The notes beneath the pieces were generated by a model. The model ran no database searches. It saw nothing but the letters and a program-made list of their open reading frames with translations, and had not been told where the DNA came from. The translations under genes and the position numbers were made by a program. Positions 25,601-36,371 of a DNA stretch of 64,000 bases are shown one piece after another (position 1 is the stretch's first letter; every line of letters starts with the position of its first letter). This stretch comes from Acipenser ruthenus (lineage: Eukaryota; Chordata; Actinopteri; Acipenseriformes; Acipenseridae): assembly GCF_902713425.1 (NCBI RefSeq), contig NC_081197.1, positions 56,532,104-56,596,103 of the forward strand. Direction: 5' to 3'.

Positions 25601-28600
25601 TACACACACACAATCTCATAACCCTATCGTTCAATATGCCAAAGGGAATAACTACACCCACACAATCTCATAACCCTATCGTTCAATATGCCAAAGGGAA
25701 TAACTACACACACACAATCTCATAACCCTATCGTTCAATATGCCAAAGGGAATAACTACATACACACAATCTCATAACCCTATCGTTCAATATGCCAAAG
25801 GGAATAACTACACCCACACAATCTCATAACCCTATCGTTCAATATGCCAAAGGGAATAACTACACACACACACAATCTCATAACCATATCGTTCAATATG
25901 CCAAAGGGAATAACTACACACACACAATCTCATAACCCTATCGTTCAATGTGCCAAAGGGAATAACTACACACACACAATCTCATAACCCTATCGTTCAA
26001 TATGCCAAAGGGAATAACTACACACAATCTCATAACCCTATCGTTCAATATGCCAAAGGGAATAACTACACCCACACAATCTCATAACCCTATCGTTCAA
26101 TATGCCAAAGGGAATAACTACACACACACAATCTCATAACCCTATCGTTCAATAAGCCAAAGGGAATAACTACACCCACACAATCTCATAACCCTATCGT
26201 TCAATATGCCAAAGGGAATAACTACACACAATCTCATCTCATAACCCTATCGTTCAATATGCCAAAGGGAATAACTACACACAATCTCATCTCATAACCC
26301 TATCGTTCAATATGCCAAAGGGAATAACTACACACACACAATCTCATAACCCTATCGTTCAATATGCCAAAGGGAATAAATACACACACACAATCTCATA
26401 ACCCTATCGTTCAATATGCCAAAGGGAATAACTACACACACACAATCTCATAACCCTATCGTTCAATATGCCAAAGGGAATAACTACACCCACACAATCT
26501 CATAACCCTATCGTTCAATATGCCAAAGGGAATAACTACACCCACACAATCTCATAACCCTATCGTTCAATATGCCAAAGGGAATAACTACACACACACA
26601 ATCTCATAACTCTATCGTTCAATAAGCCAAAGGGAATAACTACACCCACACAATCTCATAACCCTATCGTTCAATATGCCAAAGGGAATAACTACACACA
26701 CACAATCTCATAACCCTATCGTTCAATATGCCAAAGGGAATAAATACACACACACAATCTCATAACCCTATCGTTCAATATGCCAAAGGGAATAACTACA
26801 CCCACACAATCTCATAACCCTATCGTTCAATATGCCAAAGGAAATAACTACACACACACAATCTCATAACCCTATCGTTCAATATGCCAAAGGGAATAAC
26901 TACACCCACACAATCTCATAACCCTATCGTTCAATATGCCAAAGGGAATAACTACACCCACACAATCTCATAACCCTATCGTTCAATATGCCAAAGGAAA
27001 TAACTACACACACACAATCTCATAACCCTATCGTTCAATATGCCAAAGGGAGTAACTACACACAATCTCATAACCCTATCGTTCAATATGCCAAAGGGAA
27101 TAACTACACACACACAATCTCATAACCCTATCGTTCAATATGCCAAAGGGAATAACTACACCCACACAATCTCATAACCCTATCGTTCAATATGCCAAAG
27201 GGAATAACTACACCCACACAATCTCATAACCCTATCGTTCAATATGCCAAAGGGAATAACTACACACACACAATCTCATAACCCTATCGTTCAATATGCC
27301 AAAGGGAATAACTACACACACACAATCTCATAACCCTATCGTTCAATATGCCAAAGGGAATAACTACACACACACAATCTCATAACCCTATCGTTCAATA
27401 TGCCAAAGGGAATAACTACACCCACACAATCTCATAACCCTATCGTTCAATATGCCAAAGGGTATAACTACACACACACAATCTCATAACCCTATCGTTC
27501 AATATGCCAAAGGGAATAACTACACACAATCTCATAACCCTATCGTTCAATATGCCAAAGGGAATAACTACACCCACACAATCTCATAACCCTATCGTTC
27601 AATATGCCAAAGGGAATAACTACACCCACACAATCTCATAACCCTATCGTTCAATATGCCAAAGGGAATAACTACACCCACACAATCTCATAACCCTATC
27701 GTTCAATATGCCAAAGGGAATAACTACACACACACAATCTCATAACCCTATCGTTCAATATGCCAAAGGGAATAACTACACCCACACAATCTCATAACCC
27801 TATCGTTCAATATGCCAAAGGGAATAACTACACACAATCTCATAACCCTATCGTTCAATATGCCAAAGGGAATAACTACACACAATCTCATAACCCTATC
27901 GTTCAATATGCCAAAGGGAATAACTACACACAATCTCATCTCATAACCGCATCGTTCAAGATTCCAGTTTTAAACATACTTTGCATTAAACGTTATGAAA
28001 CTTTGCATAGAGAATATAAAATTCCAAACACTTATTAATGCAGGCCATGTCCTATTTATTCAGGGTGCTGGTACCTGTTGTTGGCTGAGCTTTCGATGGC
28101 ACTGGGAAATAGATTTGATTTTAATTAAACAATACCCAGCCATTAAATGCTGTTCTACATGCTGTCCCATAAAAGTTTACCATAGTTGTTGTAGTTTTCC
28201 CATGATTCTACTATGCATTTACCATGGTTTACTATGTTTTTTTTAAATATGATTTACCATACCTCTCCATTCTTTACAGTGCTTGCCTATGCTTTACCAT
28301 GCTTTCACTGTGCTTTATTACACTTTGCTACACTTTTACTGTGGGTAACTTTTCTAAGGGGTGGATTCAGGTCATTGTGATCTACATTTCATGTAACTGA
28401 GTGACACCTGTAATATAAATTCTGTTTATATAACTAAAACTTTACCTCATCCAGAACAACAAAGCCATCATTGATTGGAATGTAACGCATCCACAGTTTC
28501 AACAAACAAAAATAATTTGGTCAAACATTTATGCTGCTGCATCGATATGTATGAAAAATGTATATATATAATTTAAAAAACAAAAAAGCCAAATCTAAAT

Positions 28601-31600
28601 GATGGAAAGGAAACATGGCCTTACTGTAGATGGCACTGTTGTACAAAAGGACCATTTTATTTACCCTATCTCCAGAATTAAAAGTTATCACACTTGATTT
28701 TTGTTATGGGGTCTTGTACTTCAGAAGAGATAAGGTGACGAGTTTGTAAATACGCCCGTTTGTATAAATAAGCAGGCACTCGCTCTCACACCCACACACA
28801 CTCTTCATGCACATGACATTCTCACCTGTGTGTGCAGATTAAGAAGAAGAGCATTGACAAAGCTAAGCAGGAGGAGAGCATGTCAAAAGAGTTTGCAGCG
28901 ATGGAGGAGGCAGCTCTGAAAGCTTATCAGGAAGATCTTAAGAGATTAGGAGTTGATTCAGGTAAATGCACTTGGATTACAATGTCTTATTATTAAATTA
29001 AAGGACACGGATAGTTGTGAAAAACTTTACCTTGTATTGAAATATTGGAAAGTATATTGTGAAGGGTTGATTTCACTTAAAAAAAAACAAACTCTGATAA
29101 TACAGATGGCTCAAATTGTGTATTTACAGCATGAAGAACATGTATTTAAAACATTTAGTATCATTGATCCTTTTTGTGAAGTTTCTTGTGTTGTATTTTT
29201 ATTTTTTTTTAACCTTTTAAAATACGTTGGATGTTACTACCCTTGTAATTGTAAGTGATTTTGCAAACATGTATGCAACTACCATGATACTGAAGTCTAT
29301 TCAATCGATATTAACAGCAGGATACTGTCACATTTTAAAACATTATTTAATATCCAGCCCTGTCTGGTTATTTACATCAAAATAGATTACAAAAATATAC
29401 TCAAGAAACTACTTTTGGTTCTCGGAGCCTTGTGGTAAACACACTTTAATGATCTGAATGTAGATGAACCACTGTTCAGATCTGTTGAATTTACCCCGTT
29501 ATCTTTTACATCTACCTATAATAACAGTTTATTCAACCAGTAAGTAATAGTACCTAAAGGTGTTACAGAACACCCCCCCCAGTGTTAACAAGAAACGCAT
29601 TCCTTTACCTGGTCCTGTTTTTCAAGACTTTTTTTATAGTTTTTAAATGTATTCTAAAGGCTGGCTGGTTGGTTTGCTCTTTCTTGCAGGCGTCACAATG
29701 TAACACAAAGAACTCAATGTATAAAAAACGGTTGTATCTTCAGATACAGGACCATTCACCCAATTTATAATATTTCCATGTGAATTTCAGTTGTTCGTCA
29801 TCCACTTTACCCTAGCACTTTCTGTTGTGGATGAATTTCTTTTCATTGTAAATTCTATTTTAGCTTCATCCACGCCAGCATCCACGCCAGCATCCACAGC
29901 AATTCCAAGACAAAAGGCAAGAAAGAAAGTTTCAGCAGCAGTTAGTGAGGGAGCAGGCATCTGGGTGGAGGGAGTCACTGATGATGGCCACACGTACTAC
30001 TACAACACAGCAACTGGAGGTAGGCTGCCCTGTTTAACGAGATGTGGATTCAATATTGGTTATGCCCAGTGGACTTACAATTCTATGACTGGATTTGCAT
30101 TTACTTGATCCTATTTTTAAAAAGGAGAAAAAACACTGGTATGTTTCTACAACTTTAGAACCAAACGACAACTGTCAATTGAAGATCTTAAGCAGCATTT
30201 TTTTGTTTGTCATTTCGTGACATTAATATGGAATGTTCTCCATTTAGAAAACAGGATTTAAAGTGCAGAAATCACTTTGAAAAATATGCTTTATAGTGAT
30301 TGCAAAATCTTTTTACAAAGTAAAACCCGATCAAAACGCATTGCGGCTGCTGCATTAGCCGACGTGTCAAACTGTAATATAGAACTTATTGTTTCTCTCA
30401 ATTGTAGAATCACGGTGGGACAAGCCTGATGGGTTTCAGGAAAGATCTTCTAGAGAAACTGAAGAGGTGACCCAATGATTCCCTGCTGTACAGCACCTTG
30501 CATGTGTATGAAGCAGAGGGGTGACCCAATGATTCCCTGCTGTACAGCACCTTGCATGTGTATGAAGCAGAGAGGTGACCTAATGATTCCCTGCTGTACA
30601 GCACCTTGCATGTGTATGAAGCAGAGAGGTGACCTAATGATTCCCTGCTGTACAGCACCTTGCATGTGTATGAAGCAGAGAGGTGACCCAATGATTCCCT
30701 GCTGTACAGCACCTTGCATGTGTATGAAGCAGAGAGGTGACCCAATGATTCCCTGCTGTACAGCACCTTGCATGTGTATGAAGCAGAGAGGTGACCCAAT
30801 GATTCCCTGCTGTACAGCACCTTGCATGTGTATGAAGCAGAGAGGTGACCCAATGATTCCCTGCTGTACAGCACCTTGCATGTGTATGAAGCAGAGGGGT
30901 GACCCAATGATTCCCTGCTGTACAGCACCTTGCATGTGTATGAAGCAGAGAGGTGACCCAATGATTCCCTGCTGTACAGCACCTTGCATGTGTATGAAGC
31001 AGAGAGGTGACCCAATGATTCCCTGCTGTACAGCACCTTGCATGTGTATGAAGCAGAGGGGTGACCCAATGATTCCCTGCTGTACAGCACCTTGCATGTG
31101 TATGAAGCAGAGAGGTGACCTAATGATTCCCTGCTGTACAGCACCTTGCATGTGTATGAAGCAGAGAGGTGACCCAATGATTCCCTGCTGTACAGCACCT
31201 TGCATGTGTATGAAGCAGAGAGGTGACCCAATGATTCCCTGCTGTACAGCACCTTGCATGTGTATGAAGCAGAGAGGTGACCCAATGATTCCCTGCTGTA
31301 CAGCACCTTGCATGTGTATGAAGCAGAGAGGTGACCCAATGATTCCCTGCTGTACAGCACCTTGCATGTGTATGAAGCAGAGAGGTGACCCAATGATTCC
31401 CTGCTGTACAGCACCTTGCATGTGTATGAAGCAGAGAGGTGACCCAATGATTCCCTGCTGTACAGCACCTTGCATGCGTATGATGAAGCAGAGGGTTTTT
31501 TGCATTTTTTTATCCAGGGTGAATGTTCATGTTTTTGTTGTTAGTGCAGGAGAACTGGAAATAGGAAACTGTACAAGCATAATCTAAATCACTCTTTTGG

Positions 31601-34009
31601 TGGTTAATAAATATTATTAATGATCTAAATCACTCTTTTGGTGGTTAATAAATATCCATTAATGAAGATGACATTCTCTCTTTAGAAATCAGCAAGCAGC
31701 CCCTGGGTTGAAGCTTTCACTGCAGAGGGTTACACCTACTATTACAACACAATAACAGGAGGTAGGTACCAAACAGCTGAACCGGGTTCAGGAAGGAAAT
31801 AATAAATCACTTTGGGAATTCGATGTATGAACCCAAAGCTCTTTGGTGTAATTACAACAGCAGGTTGTTGTTTATCTGTACATGGCTGTTAATATTTCAT
31901 GTAGGAACTTTGCAGTCCTGCCACATTTGAACATTCTGTATTTCAAAACATCTGGAGTTCGATCTGATCGCTGGTAACAATCAAAATCCAAGAATGTTAG
32001 TTTTATTGCCAATTCCTTAATCAATGTAACCACACCTCCATCATGAAGTGAAGTGTTCCGGTACAAATATCAACTAATAAACAAAACAGTAGCCAAGTAG
32101 TAATCGGTATGGAGGCTGGGATTAAATGAGACACTCTTACATAGCCTGTTTGTGTCCTATTAGTTTAACAGACTTAATCTAAACATTCCAGAAGTATTAT
32201 GATTTTCAGTTTGACAAGTTATTAGATTCTCTCGTCATTTAAATGCAGAGGTATTCTAATTGCTTTGTTTTTCACAGAGTCGAAATGGGAGAATCCTGAG
32301 GACTCTGTCTCGCCACCTGGTGTAGCCCAGGATGAAGGCAGTGGGGCCAGTGTAGAGAGTGTGGAGCCTCCCTCCCTGGAGCCAGACTCTGAATCAGCAG
32401 AGCACAGCACTGAGGAGGGGGGCGGGGCAGAGCCTGCAGCTCAGAAGACTGAGGAGGGGGGCGGGGCAGAGCCTGCAGCTCAGAACACTGAGGAGGGGGG
32501 CGGGGCAGAGCCTGCAGCTCAGAAGACTGAGGAGGGGGGCGGGGCAGAGTCTGCAGCGCTGGGAGAAGCACAGAAGCACAAGATCAGCTTCAGAGTAAGC
32601 AGCTTCATGGTTCAGTGTCGAAGTAGAATTTCTGTTTGGAAATGCAGACACTGAAAGGCAGTATTACCCTGACAATACAAAAGTATTACATTGTCGACCT
32701 GTTTTTGATAAATATGCCAAACCTGTATGTACAGCTATGGCAAAAAAGTTTTGCATCACCTACAATTTTAGGATTGAGACATCATTTAAAAAACCAAAAA
32801 AAACTACATGAACTTAATCTGGATATTTTATTTAACATCATGTAATCAAAGAAACTACAAAATGATATTGCAGAAGTCTACCAAAAGCCATAATAGTAGT
32901 ACAGTATTTCACATTAGATTCTGAAATATGAAATTTCTCAAATTGTCAGTTTTTCGTTTATATGGGAAACTACAAAGCGGTATGTAATTCAATATGTTAA
33001 CGTAACATTATTCAGAAGTCTTCATGAAGCACAGTGTTAATTCTGTAGGGTGCTGCAAAACGTTTGCCCATTGCTGTAGTTCCTGATGAGGATGTTATAG
33101 AAGCTATTCTTTACAATGAATATTCAGTTTTATTTTTCATTTTAAGGTTATGTGTTCTTCATGCGAGAGCAGTTCTCTTCATGTGTTGCTCGTTGTGAAC
33201 GTGGTGAGGAGGGTTCATCTGGGTTGCCACGGATTCATGACACATTATACAATCAGCTGGGTAGTTTTCAGGCTAAAACAAATATTATTACCAAATATGT
33301 CACTGCTGGCTGCGCTCTTAATACAATAATGCTAGGCCCGATTGTATTTATAATATAATGAATGTATTGCTTATCACATAATTTGTGACACAGTCCTGTG
33401 AGTGATTGTGTAATACGCAATCTGTGCATACCTTCTATTCATTTTAGTGGAAAAGTCCGGCTGAAGAGAAAAGCAATCTCTCTGAGGAGAACAGCAAATC
33501 GGAGGACGAGGAGGAAACCAAGGAAGAGACCTCCTCCCCTGACGCAGAGGAGGAGAGCAAGGCCAAGAGAAAGCAGAAGAGCAATCCATACGGAGTCTGG
33601 GAACAAATCCAGGAGGAGGAGGAAGACCCATAGTGAGTTAACTGACTGCAATGGCATAGCCTGCAGTGTACTGACCAGCATGCCAGTGTGAGGCCTGCTA
33701 ATGTGTCTGTAGCGGGGCTTGGTGACTGGTTACAGCGCAGTGATACAGTATCCTCTTTTGGCAGTACAGCAGTCATTTCCCTTAACAGCCTTTCTCTCTG
33801 TTCCCCATAGTAAGCAAGTGGACATGCAGCTGCCTCAAGTGGAATCCTATCCATCAGGGCCCGACATTCCTCAGGAGCCCAAAGTGAAGTTTAAAGAGAG
33901 AACCATCACCTCCCTGGGAGACGAGACCGGGGAAGCAGTGGTCTTCAAAAAGAGAAAGCTCGAAAACGGCAAATCTAGAAACCTCAGGCAGCGACGAACG
34001 GATGAGTAG
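15981..34009 (+). CDS. WBP4: WBP4 (formin-binding protein 21), complete, 10 exons
   Basis: WBP4/FBP21 is a nuclear spliceosome protein whose tandem WW domains bind proline-rich partners such as SF1 and SmB. Exons: 15981-15982, 16810-16882, 17145-17207, 28838-28961, 29864-30019, 30408-30466, 31686-31761, 32278-32594, 33448-33632, 33811-34009; the phases agree and give about 417 residues (human 376). A matrin/U1-type zinc finger uses C13, C16, H30 and H36. WW1 (about 119-148) has W121, YYY132-134 and W143; WW2 (about 164-193) has W166, YYY177-179 and W188. Residues 229-280 are a four-fold 13-residue repeat. The C-terminus keeps FKKRKLENGKSRNLRQRR. The start codon is split, AT in exon 1 and G in exon 2. 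All introns seen are GT-AG. Introns 3 and 6 are filled with tandem repeats. Confidence 0.95.
16598..16641. repeat. (ATT)n microsatellite in WBP4 intron 1
   Basis: About 14 ATT triplets, with no flanking element recognised. Confidence 0.9.
17530..27957 (+). repeat. 52-bp satellite array filling WBP4 intron 3
   Basis: The unit is CTCATAACCCTATCGTTCAA followed by TATGCCAAAGGGAATAACTA and a variable CA-rich spacer. Most units are 52 bp. Variants of 48, 53 and 54 bp differ in the CACACA/CACCCACA spacer or by a CTCAT duplication. By length I estimate about 185-190 copies, in two blocks (17530-17995 and 18738-27957) separated by a solo LTR. The outermost copies are the most diverged, as is usual at array edges. 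Short ORFs through it (MPKGITT..., IPFGILNDRV...) arise because the repeat lacks stops in some frames. Confidence 0.97.
17996..18737 (-). mobile_element. solo LTR inserted in the satellite array
   Basis: This 742-bp segment is the only non-satellite DNA in the array. It begins TG and ends CA, has short imperfect inverted ends, and is flanked by the direct repeat CACAC on both sides (17991-17995 and 18738-18742). On the minus strand it carries an AATAAA polyadenylation signal towards its 3' end. There is no internal region, so it is a solo LTR of a retrovirus-like or Gypsy-like element; the family is not resolved. Because the flanking repeat is itself CA-rich, the target duplication is less decisive than usual. 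It must be younger than the array around it. Confidence 0.65.
28150..28335. repeat. degenerate TTTACCATG-type repeat
   Basis: Imperfect short repeats of TTTACCATG/CTTTACTATG recur over about 180 bp in WBP4 intron 3, beyond the satellite. This is probably an old expanded decamer or a fragment of a dispersed repeat. Confidence 0.45.
30467..31494 (+). repeat. 54-bp minisatellite starting at the WBP4 intron 6 donor, 19 copies
   Basis: The unit is GTGACCCAATGATTCCCTGC followed by TGTACAGCACCTTGCATGTG and TATGAAGCAGAGAG. Copy starts fall every 54 bp from 30467 to 31439, and the last copy has 3 extra bases. The first copy begins at the exon 6 donor (GAAGAG|GTGACC), and each later junction reads CAGAGAG|GTGACC or CAGAGGG|GTGACC. 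Because 54 is a multiple of three, long ORFs of 350-370 codons run through in several frames; these are not genes. Confidence 0.97.
32409..32564 (+). repeat. coding 39-bp repeat x4 in WBP4 exon 8
   Basis: Four tandem 39-bp units encode TEEGGGAEPAAQK and variants inside the acidic linker after WW2. It is in frame and contributes to the protein being longer than the human one. Confidence 0.95.
32730..33078. mobile_element. MITE of Tc1/mariner type (copy 1)
   Basis: The element has inverted ends: CAGCTATGGCAAAAAAGTTT on the left, and on the right a sequence whose complement is CAGCAATGGGCAAACGTTTT. It is flanked by TA on both sides, the Tc1/mariner target. It is about 345 bp with no transposase. 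It lies in WBP4 intron 8. Confidence 0.8.
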
Positions 34010-34335
34010 TCTCCTTTCATCAAACCGGAGACTTGAGCAGGAAGTTTCCCAACAGTTAACTGAATTGAGAGAAGCTTTGTGTTTTAAGAAAAAAAAAAAA
34101 GGGGGGTTCACGTCAGCTTGAGCAGTAAACAGCTGGTCTGCTGTATGAGTTCCTTCCATTTCCATGGGATCTGTAAATATAAATGGGTATTTGCTTAATT
34201 AGGTGGTTTTATGATGTGATGCTTGAAGGCTTCAACCGCAGGTTTTTTTTTTCTTGTTGATATGCTTCACTTGCTTACTTGACACAATCAAGTGAAACTA
34301 CCCAGTATATAAATGTTCACTGTCTGGAAGAAAAA

Positions 34336-34341
34336 AATAAA
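34336..34341 (+). promoter_or_regulatory. WBP4 poly(A) signal
   Basis: An AATAAA lies 327 bp after the WBP4 stop codon, giving a short 3' UTR. Confidence 0.75.
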
Positions 34342-35276
34342 TCTTTCTGTACTGGACATTCTCTTCAATATCTTTCAATTGTTTTTTCAGATTTTAGGAT
34401 TGTGTGACGTTTATGGAGTCAAAATGTAAATGTTATATGCATCTGTGAAATAATTTGATACAGGCACCAAATATATGAATTCACAGCCACAAAATTATTA
34501 AAAAATCCATTCTAATGTTTTTGTTTAAGTGCATTTTTATATTAAGAGGATCTGTACACTGAAGATATGTTTGTTCCATTCTTCTGTTCTGTCACAATAC
34601 TGCACAAGTCCTGCAGTGTTCACCTTGACCTTCTCTTGAGAAGTTAGTACAAGGTCATATTTTGACAAATGGAGCTATAAAAGCATATACTGTAGGTTGC
34701 AAAATATGAGAAAATATTGATTTTATTAGGATTTCAAAAGCCCCAGCAAAACTGAATATTTAACTACCAAAAACAACCATAAAAAATACATTGAAACAAC
34801 AAATGGAAGGAAAGCCATCCCCATTTCCTTGATTTAACCCACTTGTATCTGCTTTGCAATTGTGTGTCCACAAAATGCTAAATGTGCTGATGTGTTATAT
34901 CCTTTCCATTCTATGATGACGCCTCAACATTGCTATAATTAGTAAGATAATCCCACTTGATGGTTTGGGCATTGTTCACTTTTAAATATGTTTTTAACCC
35001 TCCCCTCAGACTGAAGGTTTTCTAGAATGAAGTCGGCTCTCGGAACACAAAAGAACGACCGTACTGCTTTTGTAGTAGTGTGAATAATGTAGGTGGATGG
35101 ATAAATAAATAAGAAACATGTTGAAAACAAGAATGATCCAGTCAAGCATATATGCAGTCTGTAAAGACAACTTCAGATTACTGTTTAGAAATTAGAAAAA
35201 TAAGTAATTTATACACAAAACATTTAAAAAAAAGTGATTGAAGGGAGCAAAAGATGTCATTTGACAGTAACTCTTT
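34342..35276. other. intergenic, WBP4 to next (convergent) gene
   Basis: AT-rich sequence between two convergent transcription units. Nothing recognisable is seen. Confidence 0.6.
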
Positions 35277-35277
35277 T

Positions 35278-35283
35278 TTTATT
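35278..35283 (-). promoter_or_regulatory. poly(A) signal of the unrecognised minus-strand gene
   Basis: On the minus strand AATAAA lies about 95 bp past the stop codon at 35377, supporting a real 3' end. Confidence 0.6.
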
Positions 35284-35376
35284 GGAACTTCTTGGTATGA
35301 CAATTAAAACATTACACAGAGCTCAGTGGTAGGAAGTTGTAGTTTCTTAAGTGTCCGCAGCAGCTAAGGTGTTAGT

Positions 35377-36189
35377 TCATGCATCCCTCTTCTTGTCTGG
35401 AAAGTACCACGAAAAATGCAATGTCAAGGTATTATCTGGACCTGGACATTGTTGCACAATGATTAAATGTATATGTACTGTCCACAGATAACAGCCAGCT
35501 AAAATGGTTCATATGACTAGTCTGATTCTGCCTAAAGGATAGACACGATTCATTAACCAGCAGCACAGCTTGACACTAGGTTCTCCTGAGCCAGATCATT
35601 ACATCAGATAAAATCTTAAAAGAGTGCTACAGAACACCACTTTAAAATATGACATTTAAAAGGATGTACTGTCTGAATCTCTGACTCACCTTGTCCTGCT
35701 GTATGTTTGGTCTTGGGTCTACTCTGGATCTCTGCTACTCTATCAGTATATCTGGCATGGTCGGAGCGAAGCAAATTAGACACCTATTAATCAATAAAGC
35801 GGGGCGGGTGAAGTGAGGATTAGGAGAGAATTACTATCTTACTGAAAGGAATGCAACCTTTTTCAGGGAGGGACAGTTTTATCAAATGGGGTTGTGCAGG
35901 TCTGTCCAGCCTGTTACATCTTTTGAATTGACACCTTTATATGAGTTTTAACCACAACTGACCTTTACTGCATTTGAACCAGAAAAATAAGAGGCTTTAT
36001 ATGTCAAAGCCCTTGGAGCAAAACTAGGGTCTGTGATACAATAGCTGAGTATTCTCAACAGTCAGTTACTTACGTAAAATATACCTCCAGCAAAGGACAA
36101 ACCAACGAATGAGATATAGAATAGATTGCTCCATGCAGGGCTGCTGGAGTCAGCTTTGGAGGTGAGAGTCCGGGGGTTTAAAAGCAAAG
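35377..36189 (-). CDS. unrecognised single-pass membrane protein, last three exons
   Basis: Three exons fit together on the minus strand with consistent phase. 36189-36074 has a CAG acceptor and a GTAAGT donor; 35783-35690 has an AG acceptor and a GTGAGT donor; 35396-35377 ends in TGA. The first encodes ALLLNPRTLTSKADSSS and then a hydrophobic segment NLFYISFVGLSFAGGIFY, a probable transmembrane helix. The second encodes a basic cytosolic tail (VSNLLRSDHARYTDR, then VAEIQSRPKTKHTAGQ), and the third adds DKKRDA. A poly(A) signal follows. I do not recognise the protein, and no function should be assumed. The lysine-rich C-terminus resembles, but does not match, a dilysine ER-retrieval signal. 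Upstream exons are uncertain; candidates lie beyond the Tc1 insertion. Confidence 0.6.
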
Positions 36190-36371
36190 CTGAAAGTTGA
36201 AGATAAACGTCACATAGAGCTAGTTCAACACATTGTAGTTAACAGGAGCATGCATTCCACAATATGTATGGTGCTTTGTCCCCAGTAGTCTCAAACTCAC
36301 TAACAAAATGTATTAGCAGGGGACCTATGCGTGTTTGTTTTCAGTCAATGCACACAAATACAGTTCATATA

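Noticed and set aside
17530-27957. CRISPR-like regular array
   Set aside because: The whole unit repeats, with only CA-spacer variation and no unique spacers, in an animal intron. It is a satellite.
17814-28038. Many short ORFs reading MPKGITT or IPFGILNDRV
   Set aside because: Frame artefacts of the 52-bp satellite.
30410-31587. Three overlapping ORFs of 350-370 codons, the longest in this part of the window
   Set aside because: They are read-through of a 54-bp repeat (a multiple of three) and encode the same 18 residues over and over, in more than one frame and on both strands. They lie in a WBP4 intron.
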